64,000 bases of DNA from DLKC01 sp002478885 (lineage in GTDB: Bacteria; Bacteroidota; Bacteroidia; Chitinophagales; Chitinophagaceae). The translations under genes and the position numbers were made by a program. Location of the stretch: NCBI GenBank assembly GCA_046329585.1, contig JAXLUI010000003.1, positions 124,001 through 188,000 on the forward strand, written 5' to 3'. The notes beneath the pieces are model-generated. The model saw nothing but the letters and a program-made list of their open reading frames with translations, was not told where the DNA came from and ran no database searches. Positions within the stretch are counted from its first letter, which is position 1. Each line of letters starts with the position of its first letter. Below are positions 19,701-27,900 of this stretch, piece by piece.

Positions 19701-20164
19701 ATATCAACAACAGCAACCCCTGTGCTCCATCCACCATCTTGGGGAATTTTTGCCGCGACAGTAACGTTCTTAAAATGCAGGTTGCCTTCATTTAAATAAA
19801 GGCTGTTATTGCTTTGGTTGGCTGCAAAAAAAAGATCGATGCGACCATCGTTATTAAAATCGCTGGCTGCAACCCCGGCGCCGTTATAGAAATACATATA
19901 ATCGAGCACATTAAAAGAAGAATCAGGATAAAGTTTGTTGTTGAAGTCGAGGCCGGTTTTATCATGCTGTAATGTTTCGAACAGTACCGGTTGATCTTTT
20001 TTCGCAGGCGATTGACAGGAAACAATAAACAGGAGAATGGAAAAAAACAACAATGCGCTGTTTATATGTGCGCCAACAGGTTGCTGCTGTGCAGAAGGCA
20101 CACAACTGCACCGCGGTAACGCCTCGCAATTATTTTGAATCAATCGATATTGGTTGCTATTCAT
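16742..20164 (-). CDS. Giant FG-GAP/UnbV lipoprotein, subfamily A copy 2
   Basis: A 1140-residue paralogue of the gene at 13008-16373, with matching order: propeller motifs (DFNNDGRIDLFF, DINNDGLNDIYV, DYDHDGDIDMFL, DINLDGWPDIYI, DFDNDGWKDLFI), a UnbV-like domain (NSYLQVKLKGP, then NAVGSKV, then LVWPDGS) and a second propeller (DINKDGLEDVFL, DFNGDGFVDLFI, DIDKDGDKDLLL, DLDNDGDYDFVA). I place the start at the ATG at 20162-20164, since the frame upstream reads through an intergenic repeat (LRRTLVLFVPALIF). The lipobox FIVSC is then at Cys50, with an unusually long 33-residue leader before the hydrophobic stretch. A non-ATG start closer to it, such as TTG, cannot be excluded. Function as for its paralogue. 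Confidence 0.83.
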   Translation of the reverse strand: MNSNQYRLIQNNCEALPRCSCVPSAQQQPVGAHINSALLFFSILLFIVSCQSPAKKDQPVLFETLQHDKTGLDFNNKLYPDSSFNVLDYMYFYNGAGVAASDFNNDGRIDLFFAANQSNNSLYLNEGNLHFKNVTVAAKIPQDGGWSTGVAVVDINNDGLNDIYVCRVGNYMKLQSRNQLLICKGLDRNGVPIYEDEAKDYGLDFSGFSTQAAFLDYDHDGDIDMFLLNHSVHQNGTFAERKNFVGTYHPLSGDKFFRNDGNRHFTDVTKQTGINSSAIGYGLGIVVADINLDGWPDIYIGNDFHENDYLYINQHNGTFKEDMTNEMMHTSEFSMGVDAADINNDALPDIVSADMLPSDPYMIKRSMGEDKIDVFNMKIKYGYSYQYSRNNLQLNRGNGVFSEVGLYSGMFATDWSWSTLWMDFDNDGWKDLFISNGIPKRLTDIDYINYISNEEIQAKLQDRSMSEKDMALIDNFPEIKLPNAFYKNNRDASFIDVGSNVAGNINTFSNGAVYADLDNDGDLDIVTSDISDPVLLYKNTSNDKARNSYLQVKLKGPVENGNAVGSKVIVYSSNSVSTYEKFPVHGFMSSIETPLHIGLQNVKADSMLLVWPDGSYQPLPFTTDTLIEVSYRKNLPLFNYAALRSHLTAHTKPMEDITALTGLFYKHQENDFNEFNREALIPQMLSEEGPALAVADINKDGLEDVFLGASKHMKSAIFLQNTLGKFERTAEPSLDNDSIYEDVSACFADIDNDGNTDLVVASGGNEYFGQDEYMQPRLYLNNGSGVLTKADHAFDSIWLTASVAVPYDFNGDGFVDLFIGARSVPWEYGKIPGSYLLQNDGKGHFKDVTSTYAKELGNAGFVTDAQWFDIDKDGDKDLLLALQWGPITMFINDKGHFTKEVIGQQSGWWNFITPVDLDNDGDYDFVAGNLGLNNRLKASDAEPLRMYYNDFDDNGKNEQVLTSYVQGKELVFASKDELQRQMPFIKKKYFYADDFAKASISDIFPKDKLSNAAVFKANYLANAIFINKGNMQFEVQAMPWQAQLSSLRTAMVVDANNDSLPDILLGGNFYANNIEMGRSDADFGTVLLNKGNDLFEASAINGLTIKGQSRHIAPVRIGKQQAYIVARNGDSAMIIKYAKK

Positions 20165-20223
20165 CCTCTTTATAAGAAGCAGTTCCTTTTTATTTGTATT
20201 AAAGATCAGTGCCGGCACAAACA

Positions 20224-20280
20224 GTACAAGTGTGCGACGCAACTGATGCCGCCCCAACTACAAAAGCCGGGCACCCAAAA
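20224..20280. repeat. Intergenic repeat, single right arm with outer block
   Basis: The right-type arm GTACAAGTGTGCGACGCAAC (20224-20243) is followed by TGATGCC and the outer block AGCCGGGCACCCAAAA (20265-20280). No left arm is visible. It lies in the divergent gap between an FG-GAP gene and the SRPBCC/GyrI-like copy 2. Its exact reverse complement is the arm at 21345-21364, on the other side of that gene. Confidence 0.9.
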
Positions 20281-20309
20281 CTGTATTTCACTAACATAAT
20301 ATTTTACTA

Positions 20310-20329
20310 TTATTTGTTACTTTGCGTGC
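20310..20329 (+). promoter_or_regulatory. Promoter-like block shared with the paralogue at 11832
   Basis: The block TTATTTGTTACTTTGCGTGC lies 19 bases before the start at 20349 and differs by one base from the block at 11796-11815. It includes TTACTTTG, close to the TAnnTTTG -7 element. Confidence 0.45.
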
Positions 20330-20348
20330 TTTATATAATGCGTATTTC

Positions 20349-21272
20349 ATGAAAAAAATAATTATTCTCGTTGTTATTTTTATAGTGCTGCTGCTTTCTT
20401 TTATTTATATATATATTCCTTCGCAATTACAAATTAATGAAACCGTAAGAGCTGCGTGTGCGCAGGTGAGCGCCAACAGGTCTCTAAGCGACTCTACTCA
20501 ATGGCAACACTGGTGGCCCGGTGAAAAGGCCAATGGCCTTACTTTCGAGGGCGTAAATTACAAGCCGTCTTTTCCTGCATCCACCGGCTTTCGCATATTT
20601 ATCGACGATAAACATGAAACGAAAGAAAGTCTGTTGATTATTTTGCCTGGCACAGATACTACTTCCATTAACTGGAGCTGTTCAATTACCACCAGTAAAA
20701 ATCCGATTATAAGAGTAAGCGAATATTTTGCTGCTGCTAGACTCGCTAAAAATATGCGCGACATACTTGAGCATTTAAAAACCTTTCTCGGCAAAACGGA
20801 AAATATTTATGGCCTGAAAATTTTTCCGGGAAAGGTTACCGACACCCTACTAGTAAGTACGTTCACAACCATGTCGCATTATCCATCTACAGAAGAAGTG
20901 TATGCGCTTATAAATAAGTTGCGTACCGCACTCAATAAAGAGCATATTGATTCTTCGGGTTACCCAATGCTGAATGTTTCTAAACCTGACATTGTAAACT
21001 ACGTAGTTCGTGTTGCCATTCCCGTTCACCAGGCGATCACCGAAACAAACGACATTCGTATTAAAAGAATGGTCCCGGGCAATATTATGATCTCGGAGAA
21101 CATTACAGGCGGGCCTCATTCTGTTAGCGTTGCTTTTAAAGCAATGGATGCATATGTTGGCGATTACCAGAAAACAATTCCGGCAATTCCTTTTCAATCG
21201 CTCATTACAGACAGGTCGGTTGAGGCAGATACCTCTAAATGGATAACCAAAATTTATTACCCGGTTTATTAA
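20349..21272 (+). CDS. Membrane-anchored SRPBCC/GyrI-like protein, copy 2
   Basis: A 307-residue paralogue of the gene at 11832. It has one N-terminal hydrophobic anchor (IIILVVIFIVLLLSFIYIYI), the WQHWWPG segment of the SRPBCC-like part, a GyrI-like C-terminal half (YPSTEEVYALINKLRT, then YVVRVAIPVHQ) and the shared ending SLITDRSVEADTSKWITKIYYPVY. I use the ATG at 20349, aligned with the paralogue's start; a longer frame from 20322 would run into the promoter block. It is transcribed against the FG-GAP genes, divergent from one and convergent with another. Like copy 1 it accompanies a pair of FG-GAP genes, hinting at a duplicated module. Ligand and role unknown. Confidence 0.75.
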   Translation: MKKIIILVVIFIVLLLSFIYIYIPSQLQINETVRAACAQVSANRSLSDSTQWQHWWPGEKANGLTFEGVNYKPSFPASTGFRIFIDDKHETKESLLIILPGTDTTSINWSCSITTSKNPIIRVSEYFAAARLAKNMRDILEHLKTFLGKTENIYGLKIFPGKVTDTLLVSTFTTMSHYPSTEEVYALINKLRTALNKEHIDSSGYPMLNVSKPDIVNYVVRVAIPVHQAITETNDIRIKRMVPGNIMISENITGGPHSVSVAFKAMDAYVGDYQKTIPAIPFQSLITDRSVEADTSKWITKIYYPVY

Positions 21273-21344
21273 TGGACCCATTGCTTTTACAATAATTTGA
21301 AAGAACTTTTTGTTACACGCTTCACTGCTAAAGTTACGCACCAG

Positions 21345-21364
21345 TTGCGTCGCACACTTGTACT
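21345..21364. repeat. Intergenic repeat, single left arm
   Basis: GTTGCGTCGCACACTTGTAC, between the convergent ends of the SRPBCC/GyrI-like gene and an FG-GAP gene. It is a perfect reverse complement of the arm at 20224-20243. No right arm or outer block is seen. Confidence 0.9.
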
Positions 21365-21382
21365 GCATTACTTTGTGCAACA

Positions 21383-24300
21383 CTAATACCGCATCATCAC
21401 GGGTTTGTCGTTGTTGCGCAGGAACAATAAATAATTCTTTCCGGCAACACTCAACTGTTGAATGTCTTTAACCATACCTTTTATATTAAGCCCTGATTGT
21501 TGCTGGCTCTTTGAAACAAAATTTCCTTTACCATCGTTCAGCAGCACATTTCCGTAAGAAGCATCTAAACGCTGCAACTGTGGCGCAAAGTCAAAATCGT
21601 TTCCTGCCATAACAATATCAACAAAGCCATCATTGTTCACATCTTTACATAACACCGCACTAACACAGGAAAACTGAACTTCGGAGGGTAGTTGCTTAAC
21701 AACAAAATCTCCCTTACCATTATTCACCGCCACACAGGATGAAGTATAATTTATTTGCTTTTGGAACGATTTCGATAAAATATCCTGCGGGAAAAGATCC
21801 TGTATTGACCGTTTTGCGTAGTCCTCGTGCTTCAGGTTTTTCTTCTTAAGCGATGGAATTTGTTCTTCCATGTCATGCTTAAGAAAAACAGGCATGTCTT
21901 TACCCTGCTGGTAACTGGTAAGAATTTTATCTGTAAACCCATTTCCGTCAAAATCGTTGATCCAAATTTTTACCGGATTTTCTTTTGTAGGATACAAGTA
22001 AAAATTTTGTCCAAGGTTGCCAAGCACTATGTCATTTTTGCCGTCGCCATTGAGATCGGTCACAGCAAGCCCTCCCCACATGCCAAACAGGGAATTCAGG
22101 TTGCTTTTCAATTCTTCAAAACGACCATTTTTATAAATGTAGATGCGTGTCGACATCCATTTACCGGTAACGACCAGGTCATTTTGCCCATCCCCATTCA
22201 TATCAGCCCAGGTCGCAGACGTTACCATGCCAACACTATCGAGGCCGTTCAATTTATCTTGTGGCAGGTCGCTGTAATGCCCTTTTCCATCGTTAATATA
22301 AATATGGCTTTTAGGCGTAACTCCGTACAACTGCGGAACGCTTAATGAGCCAACAAAGAGATCGTTATCACCATCATTGTCAAAATCGCAGTTGGCAACT
22401 ACACTGCTATTGTCGGCATTTGCCGGAAAAGCAGCCACGTCAATCGTGAAGTTGCCATGCCCATCGTTTTTGTACAACCTGTGCTGTAGTTCGCGTGCAG
22501 AAGGCATTGTGTTATTGCCACCGGAACCAATAAAAAGATCCATGTCGCCATCTTTGTCGCAGTCAAAAAATAGGGCGTTAGTCTCTTCAAATTCTGCAAA
22601 GCGGTCAAAGTCTTTTTCGTCCTTCTTCACAAAACCACCGCTAACAGTCTGCAGGTACAACTGACCGGCCTGCCCAGCGGCACCACAAATAAAAATATCG
22701 GTTAGGCCATCGCTATTAACGTCACCTGTTGCAGCTTTGGGTCCTTGATGCGACAGCATTTGCGGAATATTTCTTTCATAATAAAAATCCACAAAGTCAT
22801 CTTCTGCGTGCTTGTCAAAGTTGCTCCCGGTAAAAGTAAATATAGTCTGTGGCGCGGCACCTGTGCTTTCAATTAATTTATTTGCGTCAACGGCTTGGCT
22901 AATTTGGTGTAAGGTATCAGCCTTCAAATCTGTAAACGAAGAAATGGTTCTGTTCGGCCACAGAACTACAACAGAGTCTACTGTAGCAACTGCCCCAATA
23001 CCGAAAACCTGTTTGTAATCCACAGAAGACTGAAAACCCCTGGTGGGCATTACTTCTCTTGTAAAAATTTGTTTACCGGCATACACTTTAATCCTGCTGC
23101 CGATAGCTAAAGTGTTTTTTCCTGTTCCGGCCAATACAATGCTTAAGAAATGATTTTTTGTAATCTCATTTGCATTATTCCTGTACAAGAATGCAGGACT
23201 GTTTTCGTTGTTCACTACAAGATCGAGATCTCCGTCGTTATCGAGATCGGCATAGCTCACTGCATTTGAAAAAGACGGCTGCGTAAATCCCCATTTTAGT
23301 CCCGCATCTTCGAACCGAAGATTACCAGAATTTTTAAAGGCCTTATTAAGCAAAGGCGTTTGTGGAATACGCTTCAGCAACTCATATACATCTTCCTGCC
23401 TGCCAGTCTGTTTCATTTTCTGGTAAGCATCGTTTGAAAAAAAGTCGAGAAAATCTAGGTTACTCAGATCGTGATTAATGCCATTGCAAACATAGATGTC
23501 GTTAAAGCCATCATTGTCGGCATCGAACATAAGGCTGCCCCAACTCCAGTCTGTTGCAGCAACCCGGCTATAATTTGCTACCTCCGAAAAATTACCGGAG
23601 CCGTTATTTAGCTGCAAGCAATTCTTTACATACTGGTAGTAGAAGCCCAGCTTTATTTTACTACGGTAGAGATCTATATTATCAAAAACCCCGGTTGTTT
23701 TTAAACGATAATCATCTGCGGGCAGCATATCAGTTGTATAAATATCCAGATAGCCATCGTTGTTTATGTCGGCAATATCAGAGCTCATAGACGACATGCT
23801 GGTATGTTGTATATGATCTTCCAATTCATCCCTAAATGTGCCATTTTTCTGGTTTATGTACAGGTAATCTCTTTCAATAAAATCGTTGCCGACATAAATA
23901 TCTGGGTAGCCATCGTTGTTTATATCAGATACAGACACGCCCAAACCAAAACTGATAAGACTTGTGTGAATGCCCGCCTCTGCGGTTACTTCGGTGTAAT
24001 GCAAATCATCATTTCTTAGCAAATGATTTCCTCCACCCTTATAGTTCGCCGTTACAGCCCAGTCTTTTTCCGGCAGATCGCGCATGTTTGCGTAGTTCAG
24101 TGAGCCAAAAGGAATCGGGCTATTGTTGATGATGAAGCAGTCGAGGTCTCCATCCATATCATAATCAAAAAAAGTGGCCTGCGTACAATAACCTGAATAA
24201 TCAAGGCCATATTGTTTTGCAGCCTCTGTGAAAGTAAGGTCGTGGTTATTTATGTATAGCTTATTTCTGCGGCTGCCTTTGCTGTAGATACCTGAGCTGC

Positions 24301-24691
24301 ATATATAAATATCTAGCCATCCGTCACTGTTTACATCGGCAAGTGTTACACCTGTGCACCACATGCCATCTTGTTTAAGACCAGAGCCTGAAGTAATATC
24401 ATTGAATTTTAAATTGCCCTTATTGAGGTAAATACTGTTATTGCCCATATTCGAAGTGAATACAATATCGGCAAACCCATCGTTATTGAGATCTCCTGTT
24501 GCAACACCGCCGCCATTATAAAAATTTCGGTAGAGAAAACAATTGTCAGTGCTGTCATCGACTACTTTATTTTCAAACTTAATTCCACTGTCGGTTTGTA
24601 ACTCAAACAAGGTTTTATCATCATGCTGCGTTTCGTTACACGAACAGAAAATTATAAGAAATAAAAAGAAAATATTGATAACAGTTCTCAA
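21383..24691 (-). CDS. Giant FG-GAP/UnbV lipoprotein, subfamily B copy 1
   Basis: A 1102-residue predicted lipoprotein; the signal peptide ends in IIFCSC (Cys16 or Cys18). FG-GAP/VCBS loops lie at about residues 65-500 (DLNNDGFADIVF, DVNSDGWLDIYI, DYDMDGDLDCFI, DINNDGYPDIYV, DINNDGYLDIYT, DADNDGFNDIYV, DLDNDGDLDLVV). A UnbV/ASPIC domain is at about 515-590 (NHFLSIVLAGTG, AIGSRIKVYAG, VVVLWPN). A second propeller covers about 640-1085 (DVNSDGLTDIFI, DCDKDGDMDLFI, DFDNDGDNDLFV, DMNGDGQNDLVV, DVNNDGFVDIVM). It differs from subfamily A in its N-terminal motif (NCFLYRNFYNGGGVA against YMYYYNGAGVG) and forms a close pair with the next gene upstream. Probably a surface-exposed accessory of the SusC/D system; unproven. 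Confidence 0.85.
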   Translation of the reverse strand: MRTVINIFFLFLIIFCSCNETQHDDKTLFELQTDSGIKFENKVVDDSTDNCFLYRNFYNGGGVATGDLNNDGFADIVFTSNMGNNSIYLNKGNLKFNDITSGSGLKQDGMWCTGVTLADVNSDGWLDIYICSSGIYSKGSRRNKLYINNHDLTFTEAAKQYGLDYSGYCTQATFFDYDMDGDLDCFIINNSPIPFGSLNYANMRDLPEKDWAVTANYKGGGNHLLRNDDLHYTEVTAEAGIHTSLISFGLGVSVSDINNDGYPDIYVGNDFIERDYLYINQKNGTFRDELEDHIQHTSMSSMSSDIADINNDGYLDIYTTDMLPADDYRLKTTGVFDNIDLYRSKIKLGFYYQYVKNCLQLNNGSGNFSEVANYSRVAATDWSWGSLMFDADNDGFNDIYVCNGINHDLSNLDFLDFFSNDAYQKMKQTGRQEDVYELLKRIPQTPLLNKAFKNSGNLRFEDAGLKWGFTQPSFSNAVSYADLDNDGDLDLVVNNENSPAFLYRNNANEITKNHFLSIVLAGTGKNTLAIGSRIKVYAGKQIFTREVMPTRGFQSSVDYKQVFGIGAVATVDSVVVLWPNRTISSFTDLKADTLHQISQAVDANKLIESTGAAPQTIFTFTGSNFDKHAEDDFVDFYYERNIPQMLSHQGPKAATGDVNSDGLTDIFICGAAGQAGQLYLQTVSGGFVKKDEKDFDRFAEFEETNALFFDCDKDGDMDLFIGSGGNNTMPSARELQHRLYKNDGHGNFTIDVAAFPANADNSSVVANCDFDNDGDNDLFVGSLSVPQLYGVTPKSHIYINDGKGHYSDLPQDKLNGLDSVGMVTSATWADMNGDGQNDLVVTGKWMSTRIYIYKNGRFEELKSNLNSLFGMWGGLAVTDLNGDGKNDIVLGNLGQNFYLYPTKENPVKIWINDFDGNGFTDKILTSYQQGKDMPVFLKHDMEEQIPSLKKKNLKHEDYAKRSIQDLFPQDILSKSFQKQINYTSSCVAVNNGKGDFVVKQLPSEVQFSCVSAVLCKDVNNDGFVDIVMAGNDFDFAPQLQRLDASYGNVLLNDGKGNFVSKSQQQSGLNIKGMVKDIQQLSVAGKNYLLFLRNNDKPVMMRY

Positions 24692-24758
24692 GCTAATTGG
24701 TATAAAGATTTGTTTATGATTTTTTATTGAACCAGCTGCTATTCATATGGCGGCTTTC

Positions 24759-24940
24759 GTTGTGTCACTCACTTGTACAATTAGTCCTTTCTTGAACAAA
24801 GACGGCAAAACACCAAAAGCCATTTGTTACAATAAGGCTTTGAGGATTTCCTTAATCCTCCTTTTTCGAATTGCATTCTACTGTACAAGTGTGCGACGCA
24901 ACAGGGGCTCAATGCTTACACTCCAGCCTGGTACAAAAAA
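24759..24940. repeat. Intergenic repeat, two inverted arms with right outer block
   Basis: The left arm is the T-form GTTGTGTCACTCACTTGTAC (24759-24778) and the right arm the C-form GTACAAGTGTGCGACGCAAC (24883-24902). The outer block AGCCTGGTACAAAA starts at 24925 and abuts the TAG stop of the gene at 24941. The 104-base spacer contains a perfect 7-bp hairpin (GAGGATT, loop TCCTT, AATCCTC, 24842-24860) followed by a short T-run. Confidence 0.9.
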
Positions 24941-27900
24941 CTATTTTCTATTTTTATTGATGCTGTACAAAGCAGGATAACCGTTATTCACAAGAAATAA
25001 CAACTGCTGCTTTTGCGCATTTGAAAACAAGGCGATGTCGCGTACCACGCCGTTAACCATGAAACCCGATTGCTTTTGCTCAACCCATGAAAAATTTCCT
25101 TTACCATCATTCAAAAGCAAATCACCAAAACTTGCGTCGAGCCGCTCGAATTGTGGCAAAAAACCATTCTCGTTACCGCCGATAACAAGATCGGGGTGCC
25201 CGTCGCCGTTTACATCAACGGGCTGAATCGCATTTACCGAAGAAAGCTGCGCCATAGCAGGCAATTTGCTGATGATGAAATTACCTTTTCCATCGTTGAT
25301 CGCAACAATAGAAGCGCAATAATTAAAACTGTCGACCGTGCTTTGATTGATCGCGTCTGCCGGGAATAGTTCCTGTACAGATTTGACTGCAAACTGCTCG
25401 TGCCGCAGGCTCTGCTTTTTCAGGTAAGGAATTTGCTCTTCCATGTCGCGTTTGAGAAACACGGGCATATCTTTTCCCCCGATTGTGCTGGTTAGAATTT
25501 TGTCGACATAGCCATTTTTGTCGAAGTCGTTCACAAATAACTTTACCGGTTCCTTTTCGCTTGGATGCAGGTAAAAATTTTCGCCAATGTTTCCAAGAAC
25601 AACATCCATTTTACCATCACCATTCACATCAACAGCTTTTATTGTTTGCCACCATCCGTATAAATTTTGCAGATTGGTTCTTAGTTCTGTGAACCCATTT
25701 TTAAAGGAGAATATTCTTGGAGTCATCCACTCACCCGTAATAATAAGATCATCTGAGTTGTCGCCGTTAATATCTGCAAGCGCAGCACTTGTAACCATTC
25801 CGATGTTGCTGACTGCAGGGCAGATTGCTTTTGTTACATCTTTAAAATGTGCACTGCCGTCATTTAGGTATAAGGTGCTATTGGGCTTCATACCGTACAC
25901 AGCGGGCTCGCTTCGGCCACCAATAAAAATATCCAGGTGGCCGTCGTGATTAAAATCCAAGGCAATTGCAGCTCCGGTATTCACACCTTGTTTATTATTT
26001 TCGAAAGCGTCGACCTTTAAACTAAAGGTCCCGGTACCATCGTTAAGGAAAAGCCTGTTCTGCATTTGGCGGCTGTATGGTGGATTATTGTTGCCACCAG
26101 GTCCTATTAAAAGGTCTGGATCAGAATCTCCATCCGCATCAAAAAATAGCAGTGCTTCGTCTTCAAAGTCGGCAAAAGGTTTAAATGCCGGTTCGTCTTT
26201 TTTAATGAAAGCGCCACCAGGTCGCTGAAGGTAGATTTGCCCTGAATGACCAGGTGTGCCTGCAATATAAACATCAACTAAACCATCTTTATTTACATCA
26301 GCGGTCGCAGCTTTTGGCCCCTCTCTTGAAAGCATTTTAGGCAATGCACGTTCGTAGTAAAAGTCTGTAAAATCATCTTCTGTATGTTTCTCAAAAACCG
26401 AAGATGTGCTGTCGAAATAAGTTGCCAAGACACTTTCTGACGCCGCTGATTGCTGTTTTGCATCTGCTCCTGATTGGGTGAGATAGACTGTTGTATTTAT
26501 TGTGGGATTTAAAACACTGCTCACTGTTCGATTAGGCCACGTTATTACCATCGAATCGATTTTGCCTATTTTGCCGAGACCAATCACCTGTTTGTAATCA
26601 ACCGACGATTGAAAACCTCTACAGGGAATAAGTTCACGTGTAAAAATTTGCTGCCCTGCAAATAGTTGAATTTTGCTACCGATTGCATAAGTATTTATAT
26701 CGTCGCCCTTAAGAGTTACAGACAAATAGTTATTCTTTGTTACCTCACGTGAGTTGTTCCTATAAACGAAAGAAGGGCCGTTTTCATTATTAATCACAAG
26801 ATCGAGATCACCGTCGTTATCAAGATCGCCATAGGCTGCCCCGTTTGAAAAAGACTTTTGAGTGAAACCCCATGTTTCACCTATGTCTATAAACCTGAGA
26901 TCGCCATTATTCTTATAAACTTTGTTTAAGATAGGTGTCTTTGGGATTTTTTGAACAATTTCTTCCAGCTTGTCTTTTTGGCCTGTCAATACCATTTTCT
27001 GAAACACATCATTGGCAAAGAAATCCATAAAGTCAAGATCTGTAACATCCCGGTTTACGCCATTACAAACATATAAGTCGGTGTAGCCATCATTGTCTGC
27101 GTCGAACATCAATTCGCCCCAACTCCAGTCAGTTGCCGACACACCAGAATAATTTCCAATGTCAATAAATTTTCCATTCCTGTTATTTAACTGAAGGCAG
27201 TTCTTTACATACTGGTAATATAATCCTTCTCTTATTTTACTGTTGAAGAGATCAATATTGTCAAACGCGCCCATCGTTTTCAGCCGGTAATCGTCGCCGG
27301 GCAACATGTCAGTAGTAAAAAGATCTGGATAGCCATCGTTATTGATGTCAGCGATATCGGTGCCCATTGACGACATACTTGTATGCTGAAAATAGCTTTC
27401 AAATTCATCTTTAAATGTGCCGTCCCTCTGGTTTATGTAGAGGTAGTCTCTTTCGTAGGAATCGTTTGAGACATAGACGTCCGGCCAACCATCGTTGTTA
27501 ATATCACCAACAGAAACACCTAGCCCGAAGCTGATAAGGCTTCCATGGATGCCAGCCTCTTTTGTAATCTCTGTGAAATGACCATTATCATTTTTGAACA
27601 GATGGTCGCCCCCGCCCTTTAAAAATTCCCCGACCTTCCATTGATCTTGGGGCTTGTCACGGTCAGCTATGTAGTTTAGCTGATTTACCGGTATAGGACT
27701 GTTGTTGATCATGAAACAATCAAGGTCGCCATCGTTATCAAAATCAAAAAAAGATACTTGAGTTGAGTAGGCCGAAATGTCTAGTCCATATTGTTTTGCC
27801 GACTCTGTAAAAGTGAGATTGTGGTTATTAATAAAAAGTTGATTTCTGCGGTGACCTGTGCTCATGTGCCCGGAATTGCAAACGTATATATCGAGCCAGC

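Noticed and set aside
20224..21364. Insertion sequence
   Set aside because: The bracketed gene has no transposase features; kept only as a finding on the bracketing arms.
20850..21383. Minus-strand frame of 177 residues opposite the SRPBCC/GyrI-like gene
   Set aside because: Antisense shadow of a gene with clear family features; composition is Cys/Asn/Arg-rich and unlike a real protein.
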